A stretch of 19,475 nucleotides of DNA from Bacteroidota bacterium (GTDB taxonomy: Bacteria > Bacteroidota > Bacteroidia > Bacteroidales > VadinHA17): assembly GCA_030593185.1 (NCBI GenBank), contig JAUVHQ010000008.1:1-19475 (forward strand), written 5' to 3'. The notes below the pieces were generated by a model, which ran no database searches, had not been told where the DNA came from, and was given only the letters and a program-made list of their open reading frames with translations. Below, piece by piece: positions 6,869 to 14,418 of this stretch. The position numbers and the translations under genes were made by a program. Position 1 is the first letter of the stretch. Each line of letters opens with the position of its first letter.

Positions 6869-8671
6869 ATGGAAAACAATACGGTACATTCTGCAATCAG
6901 GAAATACAATCAGGATAAAATGAGATTGATGGATATCCTTATTGAGATACAAGACAACGAGAATTATATTTCTGATGATGCTGTCCGCATTATTTCAGAA
7001 AAGCTGGAGTTATCCCTTGTTGATGTGGAGCAAACTATTTCTTTTTATCACTTTCTGTCAAAAGAGCCGCAGGGGAAATACACCATATATTTAAACAATA
7101 GTATAGTTTCAAATATGATGGGCAGACAAATAGTTGCTGAAACTTTTGAGAATGAAGCTGGTTGTAAGTTTGGCGAGGTAGCCGAAGATGGAATTATTGG
7201 CTTATTTGATACTGCCTGTATTGGAATGAGTGATCAGGAGCCTGCAGCCCTGATTAATGGTAATGTTTTTATACACCTCACTCCTTTCCGGGTAAAAGAA
7301 ATTGTACGTGATATGCGAACCGGTAAAGATGTGAAAAAAATGCACACTTCATATTTAGATGGCGGGCAAAACAAATCTGAATATCTCAATTCTGCCGTCC
7401 GGAATAATATTATGAGAATGGGGCCTGTATTAACGGACGATTATAATCCCGGAACAATTATAATGAATAACCTGCCGCAATTAACTCCTGAGCAGGTAAT
7501 TGAGGAGATTAAAACATCAAATATCAGAGGACGTGGAGGAGCAGGTTTCCCTACAGGTCTGAAATGGGAATTTTGCCGTATAGCTAAGGGGGATAAAAAA
7601 TATATTCTCTGTAATGCAGATGAGGGAGAACCGGGAACTTATAAAGACAGGGTGATACTAACCGAAAGACCAAAGCTTTTATTTGAAGGAATGGTGATTG
7701 CCGGATATTCTATTGGAGCAACAGAAGGCATTCTATATCTCAGGTATGAATACAAATATCTTAAGCATTACCTTGAAAATGCTCTTGAAGAAGCACGGGG
7801 AAAAAACTTGCTGGGCAATGATATTGGAGGAATAAAAGGATTCAATTTTGATATCAGGATCCAGCTTGGAGCAGGAGCATATATTTGTGGAGAAGAATCG
7901 GCCCTGATTGAGTCAATTGAAGGTAAGCGAGGGGAGCCACGTGACCGCCCCCCATACCCGGTCGAAAAAGGATATAATGATTGCCCCACCGTTGTAAATA
8001 ATGTTGAAACCCTTTGCTCTGTAGTTAAGATCATGCTTAAAGGTGGTGAATGGTATAGTTCGCTTGGTACCCCTGTATCTACAGGGACTAAAGTGCTGAA
8101 TATATCAGGTGACTGCAAATATCCCGGAATTTATGAAGTGGAATGGGGACTGACAATTATTGATATCCTTGACATGGTTGGTGCAACAGACGTTCAGGCA
8201 ATTCAGGTTGGCGGACCTTCAGGCTCTCTCATAGGACCTGAAGAATTCGACAGAAAACTTTGCTATAGTGATCTGGTTACCGGGGGATCATTCATTATTT
8301 TTAATTTCAACAGGGATTTGCTTAAAAATGTCGTTCTTAATTTTACAGACTTTTTTATTGAAGAATCATGTGGTTCATGCGTTCCATGCAGGTCAATGAT
8401 ACCCCTGTTTAAACAAAAGCTTGAAAAGATCCTGAGTGGTAACGGTGTGGCAAGCGATTTGGAAGATCTGCAAAGCTGGGGCAAATTAATGAAAACAAAC
8501 CGTTGCGGATTAGGTCATACTGCAGCCAATCCAATACTGACAAGCCTGAAAAATTTCAGATACCTTTACGAAGAAAAACTGGAAAGAGGAAAAGAATATG
8601 AAACAGGGTTTAATCTGGAACAAGCTGTAAGTGAGTCGTGTGAAGCAACAACAAGAGTTCCGAATTTTTAA
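6869..8671 (+). CDS. hoxF: NAD-reducing hydrogenase diaphorase subunit HoxF
   Basis: HoxF is the FMN- and NAD(H)-binding subunit of the soluble bidirectional [NiFe] hydrogenase. At 600 residues it matches HoxF of Cupriavidus necator in size. It fuses a NuoE-like domain (about 1-160) to a NuoF-like domain. The NuoF part has GRGGAGF (221-227) and CNADEGEPG (about 250) for FMN and NADH, GAGAYICGEESAL near 335, and a [4Fe-4S] site CGSCVPC (C501, C504, C507) with C546. The NuoE part keeps only C117 of its [2Fe-2S] ligands (TACIGMSD) plus an unrelated C99, so it probably binds no normal cluster, as in related HoxF proteins. It is first in the operon. No Shine-Dalgarno is evident. A complex I NuoEF pair is unlikely because hydrogenase subunits follow directly. 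Confidence 0.93.
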   Translation: MENNTVHSAIRKYNQDKMRLMDILIEIQDNENYISDDAVRIISEKLELSLVDVEQTISFYHFLSKEPQGKYTIYLNNSIVSNMMGRQIVAETFENEAGCKFGEVAEDGIIGLFDTACIGMSDQEPAALINGNVFIHLTPFRVKEIVRDMRTGKDVKKMHTSYLDGGQNKSEYLNSAVRNNIMRMGPVLTDDYNPGTIIMNNLPQLTPEQVIEEIKTSNIRGRGGAGFPTGLKWEFCRIAKGDKKYILCNADEGEPGTYKDRVILTERPKLLFEGMVIAGYSIGATEGILYLRYEYKYLKHYLENALEEARGKNLLGNDIGGIKGFNFDIRIQLGAGAYICGEESALIESIEGKRGEPRDRPPYPVEKGYNDCPTVVNNVETLCSVVKIMLKGGEWYSSLGTPVSTGTKVLNISGDCKYPGIYEVEWGLTIIDILDMVGATDVQAIQVGGPSGSLIGPEEFDRKLCYSDLVTGGSFIIFNFNRDLLKNVVLNFTDFFIEESCGSCVPCRSMIPLFKQKLEKILSGNGVASDLEDLQSWGKLMKTNRCGLGHTAANPILTSLKNFRYLYEEKLERGKEYETGFNLEQAVSESCEATTRVPNF

Positions 8672-8691
8672 TTAATAAACAATCTAAAATA

Positions 8692-9387
8692 ATGGCTGAT
8701 ATAATCAACTTTACCATTGACGGAAAAGAATGCGTAGCTGAAAAAGGTATTTCAATTTTACAAGCTACTCAAGAAAATGATATATACATTCCAACTTTAT
8801 GTAATTACGAAGGTGTAAAACCAAAGGGATCGTGCCGGATTTGTACAATCAGGACCAATGGACAATTTGCTACCGCATGTACCACACCGGTGGCAGATGG
8901 AATGGAAATTGAAAATAATACAGAGGAAATAAACGATCTTAGAAAATCGATAATTGAGTTGCTTTTCGTTGAAGGAAACCATTTCTGCCCTGCTTGTGAG
9001 ATGAGTGGTGACTGCGAACTTCAGGCTCTTGCTTACAGGTTTCAAATGATGGTTCCCAGGTTCACTTTTCAATTCCCTAAAAGGGATATTGATGCCGGTA
9101 ATCCTAAAATATTAATGGATTGTAACAGGTGTATACGTTGTAAACGTTGCATACGGGCTATTAAAGATGAAAAAGGCAGAAGTGTCTTTGCCTTTTACAG
9201 AAGAGGTGAGAACATAAAAGTACATATTGATCCTGAATTGGGAAGCAAACTCACCGATGAACTTGCAGAAAAATCTGTAACTATTTGCCCTGTTGGCGCA
9301 ATACTTCCCCGTGAAAAAGGTTTCAGAATCCCAATTGGACAAAGGAAATTCGATCATGAACCCATCGGAAGCGAATACAAACATTAG
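8692..9387 (+). CDS. hoxU: Hydrogenase diaphorase iron-sulfur subunit HoxU
   Basis: HoxU carries electrons between HoxF and the hydrogenase module. It resembles the N-terminal part of NuoG. The 231-residue protein has a [2Fe-2S] ferredoxin domain (C37, C48, C51, C63), a His-ligated [4Fe-4S] site (H97, C99, C102, C108), and a further [4Fe-4S] site in which C147, C150, C153 and C199 are the likely ligands. C144 is an extra cysteine that extends this to a CxxCxxCxxC run. Length agrees with known HoxU (about 234). It begins 20 bp after hoxF without a Shine-Dalgarno. Confidence 0.94.
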   Translation: MADIINFTIDGKECVAEKGISILQATQENDIYIPTLCNYEGVKPKGSCRICTIRTNGQFATACTTPVADGMEIENNTEEINDLRKSIIELLFVEGNHFCPACEMSGDCELQALAYRFQMMVPRFTFQFPKRDIDAGNPKILMDCNRCIRCKRCIRAIKDEKGRSVFAFYRRGENIKVHIDPELGSKLTDELAEKSVTICPVGAILPREKGFRIPIGQRKFDHEPIGSEYKH

Positions 9388-9414
9388 GAAACTCAATTTT
9401 AAAGAGAATTTGAT

Positions 9415-9966
9415 ATGAGTAAACCAGTAATAGCAACTGCAACATTAGCCGGATGTTTCGGATGTCATATGTCATTACTTGATATTGACGAAAAGATACT
9501 TGATTTGATTGAGCTGGTAGAGTTCAATAAATCCCCCATTGACGATATCAAGAATTTTACTAAAAAATGTGATATCGGACTGATCGAGGGAGGATGTTGC
9601 AATAGTGAGAACGTACATGTTCTGAAAGATTTCAGAAAAAATTGTAATATCCTTATATCGTTTGGCGAATGCGCCATCATGGGCGGGTTACCTGCCTACA
9701 GGAATCCTATTCCCATTAAAGAATGCCTTGAAGAGGCATACCTGAACGGACCAAGTGTTAAAGGACACAATGAATCCGGGATTATACCAAATGATGAAGA
9801 AATACCTATGATGCTCGATAAAGTCTATCCATGTCATGAAATTGTTAAGATTGATTATTTTCTTCCCGGTTGTCCTCCATCTGCTGAATTGATCTGGAAT
9901 GCATTAACAGCACTGATCACAGGAAATGAAATGGAGCTGTCCTACGAGATCATAAAATTCGATTAA
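9415..9966 (+). CDS. hoxY: [NiFe] hydrogenase small subunit HoxY
   Basis: HoxY carries the proximal [4Fe-4S] cluster beside the NiFe site and passes electrons to HoxU. The 183-residue protein is short, lacks a Tat signal and lacks the second and third clusters of membrane-type small subunits, which fits a cytoplasmic group 3 enzyme. Likely ligands are C14 and C17 (AGCFGCHMS), C86 (FGECAIMGG) and C153 (LPGCPPS). An adjacent pair C61-C62 in EGGCCNSE is also present. It lies 27 bp after hoxU and 17 bp before hoxH. Confidence 0.94.
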   Translation: MSKPVIATATLAGCFGCHMSLLDIDEKILDLIELVEFNKSPIDDIKNFTKKCDIGLIEGGCCNSENVHVLKDFRKNCNILISFGECAIMGGLPAYRNPIPIKECLEEAYLNGPSVKGHNESGIIPNDEEIPMMLDKVYPCHEIVKIDYFLPGCPPSAELIWNALTALITGNEMELSYEIIKFD

Positions 9967-9983
9967 TTATAGAGAAAAAAGAT

Positions 9984-11435
9984 ATGTCAAAAAAGATAAC
10001 CATTGAACCGGTAACCCGTGTTGAAGGACATGGAAAGGTTACTGTACATCTGGACGATAATAACAATGTTATTCAAACCCGGTTACATATTGTTGAATTC
10101 CGTGGTTTTGAACGGTTTATCCAGGGTCGTCCGTACTGGGAAGCACCGGTGCTGGTTCAAAGATTATGTGGTATTTGTCCTGTAAGCCACCACCTGGCTG
10201 CTGCAAAAGCAATGGACGTAATAGTTGGTGCCGGCACGGGAGATGGTCTGACCCCGGTTGCTGAAAAAATGCGCCGCCTTATGCATTACGGACAGGTATT
10301 CCAATCGCATGTCCTTCATTTTTTCCACCTTGTATCACCCGACCTCCTGTTTGGTATTAATGCCGATCCAACTATCCGGAATATTATTGGCGTTGCTATG
10401 GAATACAAAGACCTGGCTGTGCAAGGAGTAATGATGAGAAAATTTGGACAGGAGATAATAAAAGCAACAGCAGGGAAAAAAATCCACGGAACAGGAGCCA
10501 TCCCGGGAGGTATTAACAAGAACCTCTCAATTGAAGAAAGAGACAAGTTCCTTAAAGGAGAAGATCCCCTTAATGTGGATAAAATGATCGAATGGTCATT
10601 GGGTGCAATTGAATTCTTTAAAAACTACCAGTCAAAAAACAGTGAACTCATTGATAACATGGCTGCATTTCCGTCTAACCATCTGAGCCTTGTAAGGAAA
10701 GACGGAGCTATGGACCTTTATCATGGTATGATAAGAGCAGTTGATGCAAACGGAAAAAAAATCCTTCATGATGTTGATCCCCAGGATTATCTCGATTACA
10801 TTGGTGAAGAGGTTAAATCATGGACATATATGAAATTCCCGTTCCTGACAGAATATGGTAAAGACAAAGGTTGGTACAGAGTAGGACCGCTGGCAAGATT
10901 AAATACCGTTGACTTTATACCTTCCCCTCTTGCCCAGAAGGAGTTTGAAATTTATAAAGCTTATACAAAAGGTAAGCCAAATAACATGTCTATGCACACA
11001 CACTGGGCACGCCTCATCGAAGTACTGCATTCTGCAGAAATGATGAAAGAACTGCTTAACGACTCCGACCTCCAAAATGATAACCTGGAAACAAAAGGTA
11101 ATAAAGTTTATGAAGGGGTTGGTATGCTTGAAGCGCCAAGGGGAACATTGTTCCATCATTACCGGATCAACGACCAGGACCTGATTGAAATGGCAAACCT
11201 GATCGTTTCAACCACCAATAACAATACTCCTATGAATAAAGCTGTTGAGATGGTTGCAAAAGAGCAGATGAACGGTCATGCTGTTATAACCGAACCTATG
11301 ATGAATGCTGTTGAAGTTGCCATACGTGCTTACGATCCCTGCCTGAGTTGTGCCACACATGCCCTCGGGAAAATGCCTTTAGAAATATCGCTGTATAATA
11401 AAAATAATCAACTTATTGACAGCAAAAGAAAATAA
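9984..11435 (+). CDS. hoxH: [NiFe] hydrogenase large subunit HoxH (precursor)
   Basis: HoxH holds the NiFe catalytic site where H2 is split or formed. The 483-residue protein starts with the family sequence TIEPVTRVEGHGK. Nickel ligands are in RLCGICPVSHH (C62, C65) and in DPCLSCATH (C453, C456, ending at H459). Twenty-four residues follow H459, the same length as the tail cut from C. necator HoxH, so this is an unprocessed precursor. The protease HoxW is encoded immediately downstream and overlaps the 3' end. Motifs and partners place the enzyme in group 3d (NAD-coupled, cytoplasmic), where it may work in either direction depending on the NADH/NAD ratio. Confidence 0.96.
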   Translation: MSKKITIEPVTRVEGHGKVTVHLDDNNNVIQTRLHIVEFRGFERFIQGRPYWEAPVLVQRLCGICPVSHHLAAAKAMDVIVGAGTGDGLTPVAEKMRRLMHYGQVFQSHVLHFFHLVSPDLLFGINADPTIRNIIGVAMEYKDLAVQGVMMRKFGQEIIKATAGKKIHGTGAIPGGINKNLSIEERDKFLKGEDPLNVDKMIEWSLGAIEFFKNYQSKNSELIDNMAAFPSNHLSLVRKDGAMDLYHGMIRAVDANGKKILHDVDPQDYLDYIGEEVKSWTYMKFPFLTEYGKDKGWYRVGPLARLNTVDFIPSPLAQKEFEIYKAYTKGKPNNMSMHTHWARLIEVLHSAEMMKELLNDSDLQNDNLETKGNKVYEGVGMLEAPRGTLFHHYRINDQDLIEMANLIVSTTNNNTPMNKAVEMVAKEQMNGHAVITEPMMNAVEVAIRAYDPCLSCATHALGKMPLEISLYNKNNQLIDSKRK

Positions 11436-11943
11436 TCAGAAGAATTCAAAACCGGGAATACTGATCTTCGGATACGGTAACCCGGGGAGAGAAGATGATG
11501 GCCTCGGCAATGCATTTGTCGAAACTATTCGTTCCTGGATAGAAAAAAATAAGCTTACCAATATTGAGCTTGATTCCAATTACCAGCTTAATATTGAGGA
11601 TGCCGATATGATGGCAAAAAAGGATATAGTGCTGTTTGTTGATGCATCTGTGGAACCAATTGAAGATTTTTGTATTACCAACGTAGAACCATCAGGTGCT
11701 AAGGTTGAATTCACTATGCATGCAGTATCCCCTGCTTTTGTTCTCGATCTATGCCAGAAAATATTCGGAAAAAATCCACAAACCTACCTGCTTCATATCA
11801 AAGGTTACCAGTGGGATTTTAAAGAAGAACTATCAATAAATGGCAAGAAAAACCTGAATAAAGCACTTGAATTTATTAAGCCAATACTTTCAAATCCTGA
11901 TTCATTCCTTCTTATTAAAGATGATATTGCTCCCTGCAAATAA
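11416..11943 (+). CDS. hoxW: Hydrogenase maturation endopeptidase HoxW
   Basis: HoxW is the nickel-dependent protease that removes the HoxH C-terminal tail after nickel insertion. The 175-residue protein belongs to the HybD/HycI (M52) family. Likely metal ligands are D28 in GNPGREDDGLG (equivalent to Glu16 of HybD), D76 in FVDAS and H102 in FTMHAVS. No ATG occurs near the conserved start ILIFGYGNPG. The best start is a TTG at 11416, giving a 20-bp overlap with hoxH and probable translational coupling to its own substrate. It is the last gene of the hox operon; no clear terminator hairpin follows. Confidence 0.92.
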   Translation: MTAKENNQKNSKPGILIFGYGNPGREDDGLGNAFVETIRSWIEKNKLTNIELDSNYQLNIEDADMMAKKDIVLFVDASVEPIEDFCITNVEPSGAKVEFTMHAVSPAFVLDLCQKIFGKNPQTYLLHIKGYQWDFKEELSINGKKNLNKALEFIKPILSNPDSFLLIKDDIAPCK

Positions 11944-12031
11944 ACTATGAAAAATATCAACTCATCGTAACTACTCAGTGCCTAAGTTTGAAATACTAAA
12001 AATGGCTAATCTCATTATACTTTGCATTTTT

Positions 12032-12189
12032 AAGTCGGCAATCTTCAGTCGGCAGTCGGCAATCTGAAGACCGGGCTATTTTTACTTTTCAGGATTTTGA
12101 ATTGTGTGATTAAGGAATCGTGTGTTATAATTGTTTGATTGTTACTTGCTTTTTTGTGGACTGTGGACTGTGGACTGCTGACTATTAAC
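12032..12189. repeat. Two heptad tandem repeat tracts
   Basis: Positions 12032-12073 hold six 7-bp units in register with words aagtcgg, caatctt and cagtcgg. Positions 12155-12189 hold five units, three of them exact copies of tgtggac. Between them is a looser stretch with words such as tttgatt. The tracts fill the 283-bp spacer between the convergent hoxW and the Tat-signal protein gene. Confidence 0.75.
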
Positions 12190-12226
12190 TTTTTATTCAT
12201 GAAATCAGAAAATTAAATTTAATAAT

Positions 12227-13075
12227 TCAACGAACCATATCCAGGCAACCCCGTACATAGCCTACTGATTCTGCTAGTCCGGGCAACGGATCATCACTAT
12301 CTTTCTCAAATTCAAAACTCACTTTCCCTGAATACCTTCTCTCAATCAGTACTTTTAAAAACGGTGGTATATCGATAACACCCCTTCCGATCTCAATGGT
12401 TTGTCCTTCAGCAGCAGCTTTATCAACATCCTTGATATGAACATCATGGAGCCTGTCCATAAATTGTCTGGCAGCATTAGCCGGATCAATACCAATACGC
12501 TTTGTATGACCTATATCCAGGCATAATCCCATTCGCGAGTCCATATTCTTAATTTTTTCATAAGCACTTTCGGGACTGGGATACCGTTTATCTCCCGGTC
12601 CGTGATTATGGATCGCCAGTTTGATATCATATGCTTTAACTTTCTCTTCAACCAGGGGAAGCAGTTCATGTTCGGGAACACCAATAATCACTTTTAAGCC
12701 TGCTGTTTTAGCATATTTAAAAGCACGATTCACTTCTTCTTCGTTAGCCATATAAATCACACCTGCACCATAAAGATTTAGACCTGCTTTTTTTATTTTC
12801 GAGACAGCATCTTTAATGTGAGCTTCATTACTATCCAGAGGCATATGCATGCTTTTAAGAGCAATATTTTTTAAACCCAGGCGGGTACACATTTGCAAAG
12901 TTTCATCAAGACTAAACTTCCGGAGACTGTAAGAAGCCAGTCCCAATTCAAATGGCATTTCATTCTCATGGTTCCATTCACTAAATTGTCCGTATGCAAT
13001 TCTTCCCGGCAGCATTGATCCCGCAATTCCAATTCCGGTGAGCTGCAAAAATTTTCTTCTTGATGACTTTTTCAT
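12227..13075 (-). CDS. Tat-exported xylose-isomerase-like TIM-barrel protein
   Basis: This 282-residue protein belongs to the sugar phosphate isomerase/epimerase (AP endonuclease 2-like) TIM-barrel superfamily. It starts with a twin-arginine signal, SRRKFLQLTGIGIAG at residues 5-19, so it is probably exported folded to the periplasm. Likely metal ligands lie in AIHNHGPGD (about 154-162), LCLDIGH (D187, H190), DVHIKD (H213) and SFEFEKD (E255 or E257). Many Bacteroidota carry several such proteins in sugar-degradation loci, where isomerase or epimerase activity on sugars is suspected; the substrate here cannot be told. It sits between two repeat-filled spacers with no sugar genes nearby, so no functional tie to the hydrogenase is evident. 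Confidence 0.85.
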   Translation of the reverse strand: MKKSSRRKFLQLTGIGIAGSMLPGRIAYGQFSEWNHENEMPFELGLASYSLRKFSLDETLQMCTRLGLKNIALKSMHMPLDSNEAHIKDAVSKIKKAGLNLYGAGVIYMANEEEVNRAFKYAKTAGLKVIIGVPEHELLPLVEEKVKAYDIKLAIHNHGPGDKRYPSPESAYEKIKNMDSRMGLCLDIGHTKRIGIDPANAARQFMDRLHDVHIKDVDKAAAEGQTIEIGRGVIDIPPFLKVLIERRYSGKVSFEFEKDSDDPLPGLAESVGYVRGCLDMVR

Positions 13076-13152
13076 AATAGCATTCTTTTGATTATACTTA
13101 TTTCAGGTTGAATATACAAAAAATTTGGTTTTTCACGATAATAGCCGCAATT

Positions 13153-13222
13153 CTGGAACATTGGAATACTGAATTGTTGGTTTGAAGTTTGAGATCAACT
13201 GGTTGCTGGTTACTGGTCCCTT
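13153..13222. repeat. Heptad repeat tract
   Basis: Ten 7-bp units can be read in one register, from attggaa and tactgaa through tttgaag and tttgaga to gttgctg and gttactg. The last words are identical to those of the tract at 14134, which lies on the far side of the nickel transporter gene. Confidence 0.65.
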
Positions 13223-13234
13223 GTTGTAAAACTA

Positions 13235-13260
13235 CCGCCAGGGTTTGCAACCGCTGGCGG
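13235..13260. repeat. GC-rich hairpin, possible terminator for the nickel transporter gene
   Basis: CCGCCAG (13235-13241) pairs with CTGGCGG (13254-13260). GGTT and AACC continue the stem to a 3-nt TGC loop, with one bulged G. On the minus strand the stem is followed by TAGTTTTAC, so it could end the nikR/transporter transcript about 120 nt past the stop. It could equally be a REP-like palindrome. Confidence 0.45.
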
Positions 13261-13315
13261 GGTTTACCCTTTCTCCTTTTCTCATCTTCTCCTCTCCCTT
13301 TGTCTCCACCTTACC

Positions 13316-13380
13316 CTCTGCTCTCAGCCCTCAGCTCTTCGCCTGGTCGTCCAATCGCCAAGTCGCCCCCTCGTCTCTTT
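13316..13380. repeat. Pyrimidine-rich heptad-like tract
   Basis: Units ctctgct, ctcagcc, ctcagct, cttcgcc, tggtcgt and ccaatcg follow in 7-bp steps, then drift to 8-bp steps. The tract abuts the stop codon of the nickel transporter gene. Confidence 0.5.
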
Positions 13381-14094
13381 TCACAGTCCCAAAAACTGTA
13401 TCCCAACACCACTAAGAAGGATCATTGCTCCTGCAAGAAGATGGGTATAACGCTCAGCTTTACCAAGCGGTACGAGATTAATACCACGGAGAGTGACAAA
13501 TACAACAGCCAGCATAGTAAGTATTGTAGTTACAGCGAAAACCGATGTGACAAAGATTAGTCCTGATATGTTAATTTCAGCAGCAGGGTACATAAGAATA
13601 GGAATCAACGGCTCACAGGGACCTAAAACAAAGATAATAAACAGGATCCAGGGAGTCATTTTTGGAATTTTTTTACTTCCGTGAATATGTGTGTGTCCGG
13701 CAACATGTTCATGAAAATGCTTATGTTCCCCACCAGCTTCATGCAGGTGAATGTGACTGTGAGGTTTGTTGAGCACAGCCTGCCTGACACCCCAGATAAA
13801 ATAAACAAGTCCGAAAGCAATGAACAACCAACCCACAAGTCCGCCCCTGCCCGCTTCCAGGTTTTCCAGTTTATGTATCCCCAGGCCGAAGGCAACCCCA
13901 ATTAAACCTAACACTATAGAACTTCCCACATGGCCAAGTCCACAGGCGAGGGTGATCATACCGGTCTTTCTATAACTCCATTTTCTCGATCTGGCTAAAA
14001 CAATAAAAGGAAGATAATGGTCGGGGCCAAAAAGAGTATGGACAAAACCAATTGATGCTGCTGTTAATGCCAGGATAATTATTTCACTGTTCAT
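13381..14094 (-). CDS. NicO/UreH-type nickel transporter with His-rich loop
   Basis: This 237-residue integral membrane protein has about six hydrophobic segments. The first carries HTLFGPDH (H19, D25, H26) and the second GLGHVGSS (H55), metal-path motifs of the NiCoT/NicO/UreH group. LGPCEPLIP near 158-166 is another conserved membrane motif. Between the third and fourth segments (about 111-139) is a cytoplasmic or periplasmic loop with 13 histidines, a likely nickel or cobalt binding site. It lies downstream of nikR on the same strand with a 324-bp repeat-filled gap, close to the hydrogenase genes, which makes nickel the probable substrate. Sequence alone does not tell import from efflux. 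Import for hydrogenase assembly is the simpler reading. Confidence 0.82.
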   Translation of the reverse strand: MNSEIIILALTAASIGFVHTLFGPDHYLPFIVLARSRKWSYRKTGMITLACGLGHVGSSIVLGLIGVAFGLGIHKLENLEAGRGGLVGWLFIAFGLVYFIWGVRQAVLNKPHSHIHLHEAGGEHKHFHEHVAGHTHIHGSKKIPKMTPWILFIIFVLGPCEPLIPILMYPAAEINISGLIFVTSVFAVTTILTMLAVVFVTLRGINLVPLGKAERYTHLLAGAMILLSGVGIQFLGL

Positions 14095-14133
14095 AGTAAT
14101 GTTTCGTATTATTAGATTAGCTAATTAACTTAA

Positions 14134-14168
14134 GTTGCTGGTTACTGGTTGCTGGTTACTGGTTGTTT
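14134..14168. repeat. Heptad repeat tract gttgctg/gttactg
   Basis: The words gttgctg and gttactg alternate exactly twice and are followed by gttgttt, five units in register. It is the cleanest tract in the window. The two-word alternation implies a 14-bp higher-order unit. Confidence 0.8.
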
Positions 14169-14183
14169 GCTTTTTCAACCTTA

Positions 14184-14232
14184 ACACTCTACATTCTACA
14201 TTCAAAATTCATCATTTAATATTCTACATTAT
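14184..14232. repeat. Heptad repeat tract acattct type
   Basis: Seven units stay in register: acactct, acattct, acattca and aaattca, then tcattta, atattct and acattat. The sequence is AT-rich, unlike the neighbouring tracts, yet keeps the same 7-bp period. Confidence 0.7.
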
Positions 14233-14343
14233 TTCAGGCAGTTCAAGATTGCAGTCCTTTGCTCCAAGCATACTAATTTCTACTTACTTCTTCAAACTGC
14301 AACACCGCATCATAAATCTTTCTTCTCCTCTTCTCTTTATCAC

Positions 14344-14413
14344 CCTCTCTCTCCGTCTCCCCCTCTCTTCGTCCCTCTTCCCTCTTCCCTTTTGCCTTTT
14401 GCCTTTTCTTTTC
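14344..14413. repeat. Pyrimidine-rich heptad tract
   Basis: From 14372 the units are tccctct twice, tcccttt, then tgccttt twice, all in one 7-bp register. The bases before 14372 (from 14344) fit the same phase loosely. The tract ends a few bases before the nikR stop codon. Confidence 0.7.
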
Positions 14414-14418
14414 CTTAC

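Larger units (their letters stand above)
13076..13380. other. 305-bp spacer filled with repeats and a hairpin
   Basis: This spacer lies between the 3' end of the nickel transporter gene and the start of the Tat-signal protein gene, both on the minus strand. It has an AT-rich part next to the Tat gene, a heptad tract (13153-13222), a GC-rich hairpin (13235-13260) and a pyrimidine-rich heptad-like stretch (to 13380). No credible gene is present. Confidence 0.6.
14095..14418. other. 324-bp spacer between nikR and the transporter gene, filled with heptad repeats
   Basis: Three heptad tracts occupy most of this spacer. No promoter box for the transporter was recognised, so the transporter may be read through from nikR. 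The open frame 14135-14539 on the plus strand is composed of repeat sequence and overlaps nikR, so it is not taken as a gene. Confidence 0.6.

Noticed and set aside
6869..9387. Respiratory complex I fragment (NuoE, NuoF, NuoG)
   Set aside because: NuoE and NuoF are fused at HoxF length, the NuoG-like protein stops at HoxU length, and hydrogenase subunits follow at once.
13189..13560. Plus-strand open frame of 123 codons
   Set aside because: It is made of repeat sequence and antisense transporter sequence, and has no protein-like pattern.
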